In this document: positions 16,586 to 25,159 of the stretch, one piece after another
Position numbering within the stretch: the first letter of the stretch is position 1
Layout: every line of letters begins with the position of its first letter
Assembly: GCF_000430885.1 (NCBI RefSeq)
Contig: NZ_AUMW01000009.1
Span: 62,001-126,000, forward strand
Length of the DNA stretch: 64,000 bases
DNA from: Desulfotruncus alcoholivorax DSM 16058
Lineage (GTDB): Bacteria > Bacillota > Desulfotomaculia > Desulfotomaculales > Desulfallaceae
Direction of reading: 5' to 3'
Translations under genes and position numbers: made by a program
Notes under the pieces: generated by a model
Databases searched by the model: none
What the model saw: the letters and a program-made list of their open reading frames with translations, nothing else
Told to the model about the DNA's origin: nothing

Positions 16586-18217
16586 ATGAAAATAGCCCTG
16601 GCCCAAATAAACCCGGTTGTTGGTGACCTGCCATACAACGCCGGAAAAATTATTGCTTATACTGAAAAAGCCGTTCAAGAGGGGGCCGGTTTGGTGGTTT
16701 TCCCGGAGCTTTGCTTAACCGGCTACCCGCCCAGGGATCTATTGTTATCCAGCCGGTTTATTGATGCTGTGGCCGGTAAGCTGAAGGAAATTACCGCGGC
16801 ATGTGGAAATACAGGAGTCCTGCTGGGCGCGCCGCTGCACCGGGACGGCCGCCTGTATAATTCCGCCGTTTTGTTGGAGAACGGCCGTATTTCCGGTATC
16901 CAACACAAAACACTGCTGCCTTTTTACGATGTTTTCGATGAAAAAAGGTACTTTGAACCGGCAACCAAGCGCCTGTGTATTGATTACAGAGGAATTAGGC
17001 TGGGTATAACGGTATGCGAGGATATCTGGAACGATAAGGATTTCTGGCAGCGGCAATTATATGATATCGACCCGGTTGAAGAATTGGTTGCACAGGGAGC
17101 GGATTTAATTATCAATCTGTCCAGCTCACCTTACAACTTCGGCAAGCACAGCTTGCGGGTCGAAATGCTGGGCATGACGGCCAGAAAGCACCGGATCGGG
17201 GTTTTATATGTCAACCAGGTGGGCGGCAACGACCACCTGGTGTTTGACGGCTCCAGCTGCGCGGTTGCGGGGAACGGCACGTTAATCGTTCAAGCGAAAA
17301 GCTTCCAGGAGGAGCTGGTTTTCTGCGAAACGGAAATGCTTAACACCAACCCCGCCCCGCCCATTGAAACCGGCGAAGATATCAGTTGGGTTTACCGGGC
17401 GCTGGAACTGGGAACCAGGGACTACCTGCACAAAAACGGCTTCAGGAGGGCCTTGGTAGGACTGAGCGGCGGTATCGACTCATCGGTTACGGCTGCGGTG
17501 GCAGCCGGTGCGCTTGGCCCTTCCAATGTAATCGGCGTTTCCATGCCCTCACGCTATTCATCCCGGGGAAGCGGGGACGACGCCCGCGCCCTGGCTGAAA
17601 ACCTGGGCATCGAATACCGGGTTATTCCTATAGAAAATATTTTCCAATCCTATATCCGGGAGCTTAACCCGGCAGGCGAACCGGTTATTGACCTGGCTGA
17701 AGAAAATGTTCAGGCCAGGATCAGGGGCAATATTTTAATGTTCATTTCCAACCGGGAGGGTCCCATGGTCTTAACCACCGGCAACAAATCGGAGATGGCC
17801 ATGGGCTACAGCACACTGTACGGCGATATGTCGGGCGGACTGAGCGTCCTGGCGGACGTGCCCAAAACAATGGTCTACCAACTGGCTGAATTCATAAACA
17901 GGAAAAATGAAATCATCCCCCGCAGCGTTATAGACAAGCCCCCTTCAGCAGAGCTGAGGCCCGGCCAAAAGGATGAGGACAGTTTGCCCCCCTATCCTGT
18001 GCTTGATCAAATTCTCAAAGCTTATATTGAAGATATTAAATCCGTAGACGAAATAGCAGCCATGGGTTTTAACAGGCAGCTGGCTGCCGGTATCGCCCGC
18101 CGGGTGGATAATGCCGAATACAAGCGGCAGCAGGCGCCTCCGGGCATCCGGGTCACTTCCCGGGCTTTCGGACCGGGCCGGCGCATACCCATTGCCCAGC
18201 GCTGGCGTTCAGATTAA
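16586..18217 (+). CDS. nadE: Glutamine-dependent NAD+ synthetase
   Basis: Converts deamido-NAD to NAD with glutamine as nitrogen donor. The 543-residue, two-domain form has an N-terminal nitrilase-type glutaminase domain (about 1-255), with Glu in FPELCLTGYPP, Lys in KTLLPFYDV and the catalytic Cys in VCEDIWND, and a C-terminal synthetase domain with the ATP P-loop LSGGIDSS near residue 295. The KSEMAMGYSTLYGDMSGG and KPPSAELRPGQ blocks complete it. The ATG at 16586 has a CGGAGTGA site; an upstream open frame from 16514 is not part of the family. It is a single gene, convergent with the FmdE-like gene. Confidence 0.96.
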   Translation: MKIALAQINPVVGDLPYNAGKIIAYTEKAVQEGAGLVVFPELCLTGYPPRDLLLSSRFIDAVAGKLKEITAACGNTGVLLGAPLHRDGRLYNSAVLLENGRISGIQHKTLLPFYDVFDEKRYFEPATKRLCIDYRGIRLGITVCEDIWNDKDFWQRQLYDIDPVEELVAQGADLIINLSSSPYNFGKHSLRVEMLGMTARKHRIGVLYVNQVGGNDHLVFDGSSCAVAGNGTLIVQAKSFQEELVFCETEMLNTNPAPPIETGEDISWVYRALELGTRDYLHKNGFRRALVGLSGGIDSSVTAAVAAGALGPSNVIGVSMPSRYSSRGSGDDARALAENLGIEYRVIPIENIFQSYIRELNPAGEPVIDLAEENVQARIRGNILMFISNREGPMVLTTGNKSEMAMGYSTLYGDMSGGLSVLADVPKTMVYQLAEFINRKNEIIPRSVIDKPPSAELRPGQKDEDSLPPYPVLDQILKAYIEDIKSVDEIAAMGFNRQLAAGIARRVDNAEYKRQQAPPGIRVTSRAFGPGRRIPIAQRWRSD

Positions 18218-18230
18218 GGATGTCAATAAG

Positions 18231-18839
18231 CTACCAGCCCCTGGAATAGTCATCAAAACAATCCAGGCAAACAAATTCACCATTCTTCACCCTTAGCCGC
18301 GGCTCCATTACCATTTCCCCGCAGGTGGCGCACTTAATTGACGGAAATATTTTGGCTTTGGGGGGAAATTTGAAATCAATTTCTTTTATCGTACAAAATT
18401 GGCTTTCATCCATTTGGAGAATCTGTTCAATTCTCCTGCCCTGGGCCAATTGGAACTTGGCCCGTTCTTCCTGTGAAGCCGAACCCGAAAATACTTTTTG
18501 GCGCAACTCCTGCATCTCCGGGTCAGGGCGCCTGGCGTCGCCATTGACGGAAATCCTTAGCGCCCTGTTACCGCTGCGGCTGCCGAAGGTATAGACCTGC
18601 TTGCCCAAATCACGATATATCAAATTTCCCTTGCCCAGGGTGCATCCGGTTAAGACCTGGACGGCATCGACGCTGCAGGAATCGTTTTCTACAATCGCGA
18701 CCAGTTCTTCATCCCGCGAACGCATTTCCCGCAAATGCTTAAGCGCTATTTCAGCAACTTTGCAACCAATTGCCAAACCGGGACAGGAATGGCCGTGGAA
18801 CTCAACCGCTTTTTCCCAGGGGGTTCTTTCCATGCACAC
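18231..18839 (-). CDS. FmdE-family protein with C-terminal zinc ribbon
   Basis: About 202 residues resembling subunit E of formylmethanofuran dehydrogenase. The N-terminal half has FHGHSCPGLAIG and, further on, DSCSVDAVQVLTGCTLGKGN, the conserved Cys/His pattern of the FmdE fold; the C-terminal end adds a treble-clef zinc ribbon (CATCG ... CLDC). Free-standing FmdE proteins occur widely in anaerobes and may bind metal or molybdopterin-related compounds; the function is not established. I take the GTG at 18839 as start because GAGGTG lies six bases upstream; a further ATG lies two codons in. Confidence 0.82.
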   Translation of the reverse strand: MCMERTPWEKAVEFHGHSCPGLAIGCKVAEIALKHLREMRSRDEELVAIVENDSCSVDAVQVLTGCTLGKGNLIYRDLGKQVYTFGSRSGNRALRISVNGDARRPDPEMQELRQKVFSGSASQEERAKFQLAQGRRIEQILQMDESQFCTIKEIDFKFPPKAKIFPSIKCATCGEMVMEPRLRVKNGEFVCLDCFDDYSRGW

Positions 18840-19044
18840 AGTTATCACCTCAATATAAAAAGTCTAAAGTTGAAAAATTTCGGGGAAACAACTTAAAGGC
18901 CATGCTAAAAGTAACTTTCATGGCCCCTTTGCTAACCGGCCAATACATGAATCCAGTAAATTTTTTTCAATTTTCATGCTATATGGTTTTTTATTCTTTG
19001 TCAATGTGGTATGCTACTTTAAAAAGCAAGGGAGGGCAGTGCTA

Positions 19045-19233
19045 ATGCCTGTGATTACTATGGACGGGCCCAAACTTTCCCTGGAACAAAAGGCGGAATT
19101 AGTTAAAGCTTTTACCAAAATAGCTGCGGAAGTAACCAAAATCCCAGAGAAATCTTTTATTGTCTTAATTGAAGAACGGGAGCGGGATAATGTTGGCGTC
19201 GGCGGCGTACTGCTGTCGCAGATGCAAAAGTAA
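19045..19233 (+). CDS. 4-oxalocrotonate tautomerase-family protein
   Basis: A 62-residue tautomerase. After removal of Met the chain begins with the catalytic Pro-1 (MPVITMDGP). It continues with a helix and the ERERDNVGVGGVLLS region typical of the small 4-OT/DmpI group. GGAGGG lies 8 bases upstream of the ATG at 19045; the longer open frame from 18976 is not family-like. Members catalyse keto-enol shifts of 2-oxo acids, but the substrate cannot be assigned here. It appears to be a single gene. Confidence 0.85.
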   Translation: MPVITMDGPKLSLEQKAELVKAFTKIAAEVTKIPEKSFIVLIEERERDNVGVGGVLLSQMQK

Positions 19234-19244
19234 AGTCGGCCTGT

Positions 19245-19283
19245 AAAAAAAGAACCTCGGGTATAGTGAATACACGAGGTTCT
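19245..19283 (-). terminator. Intrinsic terminator, minus strand
   Basis: On the minus strand AGAACCTCG / CGAGGTTCT encloses a 15-base loop and is followed by six T. It sits 13 bases beyond the stop of the small membrane-protein gene at 19296 and may also act on the convergent tautomerase transcript. Confidence 0.8.
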
Positions 19284-19295
19284 CGCAATCAATGC

Positions 19296-19469
19296 TCAAT
19301 TCGGTTGGGTCAACTTCCTGTTCCTGGGCTTAACCTGTTCCACTGCTGCAAAAGATGGAGAGGTTTTGCCTTTATAAAAGAATACTTTCGCAACAAATAC
19401 GAAGTTAACAAACACCATAAAAAGGGATAGTAAAGTGATAATTAATAGTGGCGACGCGCCATCGTCCAT
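19296..19469 (-). CDS. Small single-span membrane protein (57 aa)
   Basis: A short gene read directly from the sequence. It begins MDDGASPLL and has one strongly hydrophobic helix (about residues 8-31, with Asn and Lys near its end) and a basic cytoplasmic-type tail ending QVKPRNRKLTQPN. AAGGAG lies 15 bases upstream of the ATG, a rather long spacing; an ATT two codons earlier would be better spaced. A terminator follows the stop immediately. No family recognised; similar tiny membrane proteins are often sporulation- or stress-related. Confidence 0.55.
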   Translation of the reverse strand: MDDGASPLLIITLLSLFMVFVNFVFVAKVFFYKGKTSPSFAAVEQVKPRNRKLTQPN

Positions 19470-19696
19470 AGTAATGGATCCACTCTCCTTAAGTATAATT
19501 TACAGGTTTCTAAATTATAATAACAGATTTCCCTCCTTGAATAAAACCTCCTTTTTGATCCCTGGCAGCAAACCGGCGCTGTCTGGTCAATTATTTTGGC
19601 TTTATCTTGCCCTTATGTCCATTATCACACCCGCGCGTAACCAAGGAATAATGTAACTGTATTAAATGTTTATGCATGGTACGGGTTAAATTTGAC

Positions 19697-20149
19697 TTAC
19701 ATAATCCTTAAAATATCATCAATAATCTGTTGGGCGGTTTTCTTAATGTCAAGATCATTAAGGACTGCCTGCCAAATTTCTTCTTCACAATCAGTTGGCC
19801 GCCATGCATGGTCTTTCTCTGGTATGAACCTGTATTTTTCCACCGCCTCTTCCACCGGCAAGAATAAAATTTCCGGAACCGGCTCACAAACAACAGTTAA
19901 AACAAAAGGCAGACCGTCCAGGTAAAGCTCCACCCAGTAGTAACCGGCTTGTTTGCCGTTAACATTAACATTCCCTTTTTTTATAAAAACGTCGTTGTCC
20001 TTCAAAAGCAATAACCCGAAAATAACTGAGCTGGCTTTAAAACTTATTATTGTAGAATCAAAGGGTGCTTGTTGATCCTTGCACACAGCATCCTTTACCG
20101 CCCCGGCAACATTGAGAATTTCACCCACCTGATCCAGTTGGCAATACAT
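19697..20149 (-). CDS. Hypothetical protein, 150 aa
   Basis: I do not recognise the family. It is a soluble, acidic protein with an N-terminal mixed region, a central beta-rich part (KKGNVNVNGKQAGYYWVELYLDG) and a helical C-terminus ending in KKTAQQIIDDILRIM. The ATG has GGGGTGGAG upstream. It lies 31 bases downstream of the iron-sulfur oxidoreductase-like gene on the same strand, so the two probably share a transcript. Its function cannot be inferred from that neighbour. Confidence 0.7.
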   Translation of the reverse strand: MYCQLDQVGEILNVAGAVKDAVCKDQQAPFDSTIISFKASSVIFGLLLLKDNDVFIKKGNVNVNGKQAGYYWVELYLDGLPFVLTVVCEPVPEILFLPVEEAVEKYRFIPEKDHAWRPTDCEEEIWQAVLNDLDIKKTAQQIIDDILRIM

Positions 20150-20180
20150 TGCTCCACCCCTTCATTAATCTTTAATTATT

Positions 20181-20942
20181 TCATTTAACCGGACCCGCTG
20201 CACACGGCCCCACAGCGCACTTGCCACAGACATCGCATAATTCTAAATCTGCAAATTCACGATCCACTTCCAGCAACCGCCGGTAACAAGTATGCTTATC
20301 AATCCCACCGGTTTTTAAAGCTCCCGTGGGGCAATGCTTCACGCAATAAAGGCATTTGCCGGCACTATAATAGCCACAGTATTCCTCCTGCGGCTTTGGG
20401 CTGGGCGGGATAACCGCTGAGGTAACAACGCTGCCCAAACGGCCGGCACAGCCCGCCCGGGTAATCAGCATTCTGTTGACACCAAAGGTACCCAGACCTG
20501 CAACAAAGGCGACACTTTTATGAGACCACCCCGCGGTCAGGTCATCCTCATTAAAATTGTGGGTGGGTTTTTCGGCCAGCGCACTATACCCCTCTCTTTC
20601 AAGTAAATTGATAATCTGCCCGCAAATCCCAGTGATCAGCCGGTTGGTTTCAATATAGGCCTCCGCCCATTCCCGGGCTACCCCGGGTGTCTTTCGGTTG
20701 GCACTGATAATCACATCACTAAACGGAATAAAAAAAGCCACTACTGTTTTTGCCCCGGGCAAAAACTCCCTGGGATGCAGGTGATGGGGACCCACTATTT
20801 GTTTAATTTGAGTAAATAAATGATCGTCTGCAGAAGCAAAACCAAGCAGGGGCTCACGATAATATTTTTCTATACCAAATTCCACAATGGACTTCTTTAT
20901 TTGTAAATCAATCAGTTCACTTAAATTCAAAATTAACCCCAC
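20181..20942 (-). CDS. QueG-like iron-sulfur protein (epoxyqueuosine reductase superfamily)
   Basis: A 253-residue protein. The C-terminal part has one ferredoxin-type motif CLYCVKHCPTGAL (near residue 198) and a second Cys-rich cluster CDVCGKCAVGPC at the end. The upstream part has the SVAFVAGLGTFGVNRMLITRAG and GRLGSVVTSAVIP stretches that characterise the epoxyqueuosine-reductase superfamily around the cobalamin site. It is shorter than true QueG (about 310-380 residues). Many anaerobes carry such free-standing paralogues of unknown function, so a queuosine role is not claimed. Confidence 0.75.
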   Translation of the reverse strand: MGLILNLSELIDLQIKKSIVEFGIEKYYREPLLGFASADDHLFTQIKQIVGPHHLHPREFLPGAKTVVAFFIPFSDVIISANRKTPGVAREWAEAYIETNRLITGICGQIINLLEREGYSALAEKPTHNFNEDDLTAGWSHKSVAFVAGLGTFGVNRMLITRAGCAGRLGSVVTSAVIPPSPKPQEEYCGYYSAGKCLYCVKHCPTGALKTGGIDKHTCYRRLLEVDREFADLELCDVCGKCAVGPCAAGPVK

Positions 20943-20986
20943 TCCTTTAGCAACATTATTTCTATATTATCATAAAGTTGCGGCAG

Positions 20987-21016
20987 AAAAATAAATGACC
21001 CGCCCTTTAGCGGGTC
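20987..21016 (-). terminator. Terminator after copZ
   Basis: GACCCGC / GCGGGTC stem with a 6-base loop, followed on the minus strand by the T-rich ATTTATTTTT. Confidence 0.75.
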
Positions 21017-21029
21017 TCGCGCTTAATAC

Positions 21030-21230
21030 CTACTTTACCACAGTGTAACCGGCATCTTCAATGGCTTTGGCCAGCTTGTCCCGATCGGCTGTACCTGTTA
21101 CCACAACTTCTTTTTTGTCCAGGTTCACCTGGGCGTTTTCCACGCCGCTAACGGCTTTCAGCGCTTTCTCCACGGCCATTTTGCAGTGATTGCAGCTCAT
21201 ACCTTCAACTTTTAATACTGTTTGACTCAT
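21030..21230 (-). CDS. copZ: Copper chaperone CopZ (HMA domain)
   Basis: A 66-residue single heavy-metal-associated domain with the Cu(I)-binding motif GMSCNHC at residues 10-16 and the usual AGYTVV end. CopZ carries Cu(I) in the cytoplasm to the CopA exporter. It lies 32 bases downstream of copA on the same strand with its own AGGAGG site, and a terminator follows. No copper-responsive regulator gene (csoR or copY) is visible nearby. Confidence 0.95.
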   Translation of the reverse strand: MSQTVLKVEGMSCNHCKMAVEKALKAVSGVENAQVNLDKKEVVVTGTADRDKLAKAIEDAGYTVVK

Positions 21231-21262
21231 TTTGTTAACCTCCTTAGTTTATAATTTTTCCA

Positions 21263-23665
21263 TTAGCGCTCAGGGTTGTAACGCTTCAACAAAAGAGAAT
21301 TGGTTACAACGGAAACTGAGCTGAATGCCATTGCCGCCCCGGCCATAACCGGCGTAAGCACGCCGAAAGCAGCCAGCGGAATGCCAATAACATTATAGAA
21401 AAATGCCCAAAACAAATTTTGTCTTATTTTTTTTAATGTTTGCCTGGAAAGTTTTACAGCATGGACAATAGCCCGCAAATCCCCGCGGATTAAGGTTATG
21501 GAAGCGCTTTCCATGGCCACGTCCGTCCCTGTGCCAATGGCCATGCCGACATCCGCCGTGGCCAGGGCCGGCGCGTCATTAATCCCGTCGCCCACCATAG
21601 CCACAACTTTTCCAGCCTCCTTTAATTTTGTCACTTCTTGAGCCTTATTTTCCGGCAGTACCCCGGCAATTACATCGGTTATCCCCACCTGTTTGGCAAT
21701 GGCACGAGCCGTTCTAGCCTGATCCCCGGTCAGCATATAGACATCCAAACCCAGGTCTTTAAGCCTGGAAATGGCCTCATTGGCATGCTCTTTGATAGTA
21801 TCCGCCACAGCAATCATGCCGGCCAGCCGGCTGTTGGAAACCGCCAGCATCACCGTTTTCCCCTCTTCTTCCCAGCGGTTTTTATCCGGCAAAACCTTTT
21901 CTATATTGATGCCTTGCGCCTTGGCCATTTCTTCGTTGCCCACCTGCCATTCCCTGTCGCCCATTTTGAAACGGATACCTTTTCCCGGGACGGCTTGGAA
22001 TTCTGTAACTTCGGCATCAGACATCACCCCGCCGGCCACGGCATAGCTGACCACCGCCTGTCCCACCGGGTGCTCCGATTTTCTTTCTCCCGCCGCTACT
22101 GCTGCTAAAAGCTCTCGTTCATTAAAGCCCGGCAGAACCAGCACATCAGTAACGGAAGGTTCACCCCTGGTTATGGTGCCGGTTTTGTCCAAAACCACGG
22201 TGTTGATTCTACCGGCACGCTCCAGGTGCTCACCGCCCTTGATTAAAATTCCCTTTTCCGCGCCAACGCCTGTACCCACCATTATGGCAGTGGGGGTGGC
22301 AAGCCCAAGCGCGCAGGGGCAGGCGATCACCAGTACCGCTGTCATTTTAATCAAGGCAGCGGTGAACCCTGCGCCGGACATATACCAGCCTGCAAATGTG
22401 ATTAAAGCAATGACAATTACCAAGGGAACAAACACAGCTGATACCCTGTCGGCCAGCCGCTGAATGGGAGCCTTGGACCCCTGGGCCGCTTCCACCATCC
22501 GAATAATCTGGGCCAGGGCGGTATCTTCCCCCACCCTGGTGGCCCGGAAAGTAAAGCTGCCCTGCTTATTGACCGAGGCGCCTACCACATCGTCTCCCGG
22601 AACTTTATCCACGGGTACGCTCTCTCCGGTTAACATGGACTCGTCCACGCTGGAAACCCCTTCAATAATAACCCCGTCTACCGGTATTCTTTCACCCGGT
22701 CTAACCAGGACGACATCACCCACCTCAACTTCTTCAACGGGAACATCCTCTTCTATACCGTTGCGTATTACTCTGGCGGTTTTGGCCTGAAGACCCATCA
22801 GCTTCTTAATGGCCTCAGAGGTTTTTCCTTTAGCTACAGCCTCCAACAGTTTACCCAGCAAGATCAGCGTGATAACGACAGCAGCCGATTCGAAATAAAA
22901 CACCCGCCAGCCCGCCAAAACAGATACCAGGCTGTAAAAATATGCTGTCGAAGTACCCAGGGCCACCAGTACGTCCATGTTGGCCCCACCTGTTTTGAGG
23001 GCATGGTAGGCCCCCCTGTAAAACTGCCAGCCCGCGATAAATTGCACCGGGGTAGCCAGGGCCAACTGCAATACAGGACTAAGCATGAAATTATGCCAAC
23101 CAATGGCCTCAGTGAACATCATCATTAATAAGGGTAGTGATAATACCAGCGCCAGGACAAATCTGGCTATTTGCAAGCGTATCTCCTTCTGCCGGGCCAG
23201 TCCTTCCTCGTCCCGCGAAATATCAGCCGCCCGGCAGGCTTTATAACCAAGGGCATCTACAGCCTGCTTTAACTTATTTACTGTTATCAGACCCGGAATA
23301 AACCTGACCATTGCCCTGCCTGTGGCCAGGTTTACAGCGGCTTCCCGGACACCCGGCAAAGAAAGGAGCTTCTTTTCAACCCGGGCCGAACAAGCCGCGC
23401 AGGTCATACCGGATATCAACAGTTCCACATTATCCTCAGGTACCTCATACCCGATATCTCTGATTTTGGAGATTATATCCCCCGGAGTAACCCGGGTGGG
23501 ATCATAGGTTACGGTTCCCTTTTCCAGGGCCAGGTTAACACCTGCTTCAATAACACCCGGCATTTTGCTCAAACCTTTTTCGACTCTGGCTGAACAGGCG
23601 GCGCAGCTCATGCCTGAAATGGGAAGTGTCAGCACTTCTTCAGTTTTTAACTGATCCATATACAT
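21263..23665 (-). CDS. copA: Copper-exporting P1B-type ATPase CopA
   Basis: An 800-residue Cu(I) efflux pump of the cell membrane. It has two N-terminal HMA domains (GMSCAAC near residue 19 and GMTCAAC near 87), then eight predicted membrane helices with the transport motif CPC in [15 protein letters not shown]. The P-domain phosphorylation motif DKTGTIT, the TGES actuator loop (MLTGESVPV), the nucleotide-domain EHPVGQAVV and [10 protein letters not shown] hinge motif are all present. The CPC motif and two CxxC-type HMA domains mark the Cu(I) subgroup, not the Zn/Cd one. The start is the second ATG-rich position near 23665, with GGGGGAGG upstream. It forms an operon with copZ. Confidence 0.96.
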   Translation of the reverse strand: MYMDQLKTEEVLTLPISGMSCAACSARVEKGLSKMPGVIEAGVNLALEKGTVTYDPTRVTPGDIISKIRDIGYEVPEDNVELLISGMTCAACSARVEKKLLSLPGVREAAVNLATGRAMVRFIPGLITVNKLKQAVDALGYKACRAADISRDEEGLARQKEIRLQIARFVLALVLSLPLLMMMFTEAIGWHNFMLSPVLQLALATPVQFIAGWQFYRGAYHALKTGGANMDVLVALGTSTAYFYSLVSVLAGWRVFYFESAAVVITLILLGKLLEAVAKGKTSEAIKKLMGLQAKTARVIRNGIEEDVPVEEVEVGDVVLVRPGERIPVDGVIIEGVSSVDESMLTGESVPVDKVPGDDVVGASVNKQGSFTFRATRVGEDTALAQIIRMVEAAQGSKAPIQRLADRVSAVFVPLVIVIALITFAGWYMSGAGFTAALIKMTAVLVIACPCALGLATPTAIMVGTGVGAEKGILIKGGEHLERAGRINTVVLDKTGTITRGEPSVTDVLVLPGFNERELLAAVAAGERKSEHPVGQAVVSYAVAGGVMSDAEVTEFQAVPGKGIRFKMGDREWQVGNEEMAKAQGINIEKVLPDKNRWEEEGKTVMLAVSNSRLAGMIAVADTIKEHANEAISRLKDLGLDVYMLTGDQARTARAIAKQVGITDVIAGVLPENKAQEVTKLKEAGKVVAMVGDGINDAPALATADVGMAIGTGTDVAMESASITLIRGDLRAIVHAVKLSRQTLKKIRQNLFWAFFYNVIGIPLAAFGVLTPVMAGAAMAFSSVSVVTNSLLLKRYNPER

Positions 23666-23934
23666 GCCTCCCCCGGTAAAGCCCGGATTTATTATACCCT
23701 TTAATCCAACCAGTTATTTTCAGCCGGGAAACAGTGGAACCCAGGTCATTATAATGAGCCGGCTCAACAAGTAAAATGGCGAAAGGTTATTTGGGGACAT
23801 CAATCAATTAAAATTGCTTTAATTATTAATTTATCCACACCACCATATATTCAAATAATATTATATAACAAAGGGGCTTATAATTAAAGCACAGGCTTTA
23901 TTAAAATGTGCCAAAAACCAAAAATTTTATGCAA
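23666..23934. other. Gene-free stretch between copA and the hydroxyacyl-CoA dehydrogenase gene
   Basis: The stretch is AT-rich with no supported open frame. A TATAAT-like -10 element lies on the minus strand about 25-30 bases upstream of copA (GGGTATAATAAA), without a good -35 box. No inverted repeat resembling a known copper operator was seen. Confidence 0.5.
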
Positions 23935-23960
23935 AAGCTGCTCTTACTTACGAGCAGCTT
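23935..23960 (-). terminator. Hairpin after the hydroxyacyl-CoA dehydrogenase gene
   Basis: AAGCTGCTC / GAGCAGCTT 9-bp stem with an 8-base loop, 43 bases beyond the stop. T-runs are weak on both sides, so it is a probable but not certain terminator. Confidence 0.6.
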
Positions 23961-24002
23961 TCTATTTCCCAGTTCCCAACACAGCATTTGGTGCGAGTTC
24001 AA

Positions 24003-24923
24003 CTAATCCCCTTTTTCAGATTCAGCGTACAGGAAATCTTTTTTTGAATATGCGGGGTTTGGATAGGAGTAAAAACCCTGCATCGTCTTGTATCCCAGCA
24101 TACCCTTGTCCACATACTGCTTTAAAAAGTCGGCGTTGGCCTGGGCCTGCCTGTCTCCTTTCTTTTTAGCCCAGTAGTCGGTGATGTCCCAAACCGTTGA
24201 CAGGCCTACTTGATCCATGATACCGAAAGGCCCGATTGACATGCCCGTGACCCCCATCCAGGCCCGGTCAATATCTTCAATGGAAGCAACATTTTTGGAG
24301 GCCAGGGTCAGGGCTGATAAGAACAGGCTCGAAAGCATGGTGTTAAAAACATAACCACTGTTTTCCTTTTGAAGCAGGATAACAATTTGACCAATGCTCC
24401 TGGCAAAATCCTGTACCAGCTGTGTAACTTCGGGTGCGGTGCCCGGGTGAGGCATGACGTCTACCACGTTGTTGGACCGCAGATCATGGAAATGCAGAGC
24501 ACAAAGTTTCTCGGGCCTTCCGCTGGCCTGAGCAAACATGGAGGGCAGCAGTAAGGAGGTATTGGTGGTAAAAATGGTGCGCTCCGGGCAGAGCTTGTTG
24601 AACTGGGCCAAGATTTTACCCTTGATAACCGGGTCCTCGGGCACCGACTCGCTTATTAAATCAACCTCCCGGGCGGCCTCAGCCGGGTCCGGGGTCATGG
24701 AGATTCGAGACAGTGTCTGCTGGAGCTGCTCTTCGGTAAGACGGCCAGTGGACGCATACCAAGAGGCAAGTTTGGTCATGCTTTTCCCAGCCTTATCCAG
24801 AATTTCCCGGGACAAATCATAGTACACCACCTCATATCCATGCATGGCGCATTGCAAACCAATTTGCTGCCCCATTGTACCGGCGCCCAGGATTAGAACT
24901 CGCTTAATATCGGCTAACTGCAT
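24003..24923 (-). CDS. 3-hydroxyacyl-CoA dehydrogenase family protein
   Basis: A 306-residue NAD-dependent dehydrogenase of the HBD/FadB type. The Rossmann motif VLILGAGTMGQQIG is at residues 9-22. The catalytic-His region reads ALHFHDLRSNNVVDVMPHP, departing from the usual LHFFNPVP...VE: the His is kept, but the NP and Glu positions differ. The C-terminal domain begins near residue 190. The ATG at 24923 has AGGAGG at ideal spacing; an in-frame ATG 48 bases upstream does not. It is divergent from an HdrD-like gene across a region with an inverted repeat, hinting at shared regulation. The substrate chain length is not readable. Confidence 0.85.
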   Translation of the reverse strand: MQLADIKRVLILGAGTMGQQIGLQCAMHGYEVVYYDLSREILDKAGKSMTKLASWYASTGRLTEEQLQQTLSRISMTPDPAEAAREVDLISESVPEDPVIKGKILAQFNKLCPERTIFTTNTSLLLPSMFAQASGRPEKLCALHFHDLRSNNVVDVMPHPGTAPEVTQLVQDFARSIGQIVILLQKENSGYVFNTMLSSLFLSALTLASKNVASIEDIDRAWMGVTGMSIGPFGIMDQVGLSTVWDITDYWAKKKGDRQAQANADFLKQYVDKGMLGYKTMQGFYSYPNPAYSKKDFLYAESEKGD

Positions 24924-25090
24924 AAATAAATCCTCCTGCGTTTTGAGTCTTGTAGTGTCAACAACTGACAATATAGATCATCTTATTTAACGAAAGACTT
25001 GCCAATTCCTCTTTTTTAATGTTTATATCGCAATGCCATATCAATGCCATTTGCATTTTTCCCCCTGACATGGACAAAGGAACCAATATT

Positions 25091-25137
25091 GTTAATTGAC
25101 ATTATTTCATTATGGTTTTAAACTAATGTTAATTAAC
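25091..25137. promoter_or_regulatory. Promoter and inverted-repeat operator ahead of the HdrD-like gene
   Basis: TTGACA (25096-25101) and TAAACT (25119-25124) are spaced by 17 bases. They are embedded in an inverted repeat, TTAATTGACATTA on the left and TAATGTTAATTAA on the right (12 of 13 positions match). The dyad covers the -35 box, as a repressor site would. Confidence 0.55.
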
Positions 25138-25159
25138 TATTCAGTAAGGGGGAAAAAAA

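Noticed and set aside
20181-20942. Functional epoxyqueuosine reductase QueG
   Set aside because: The protein is shorter than QueG and no queuosine genes are adjacent, so only the superfamily is claimed.
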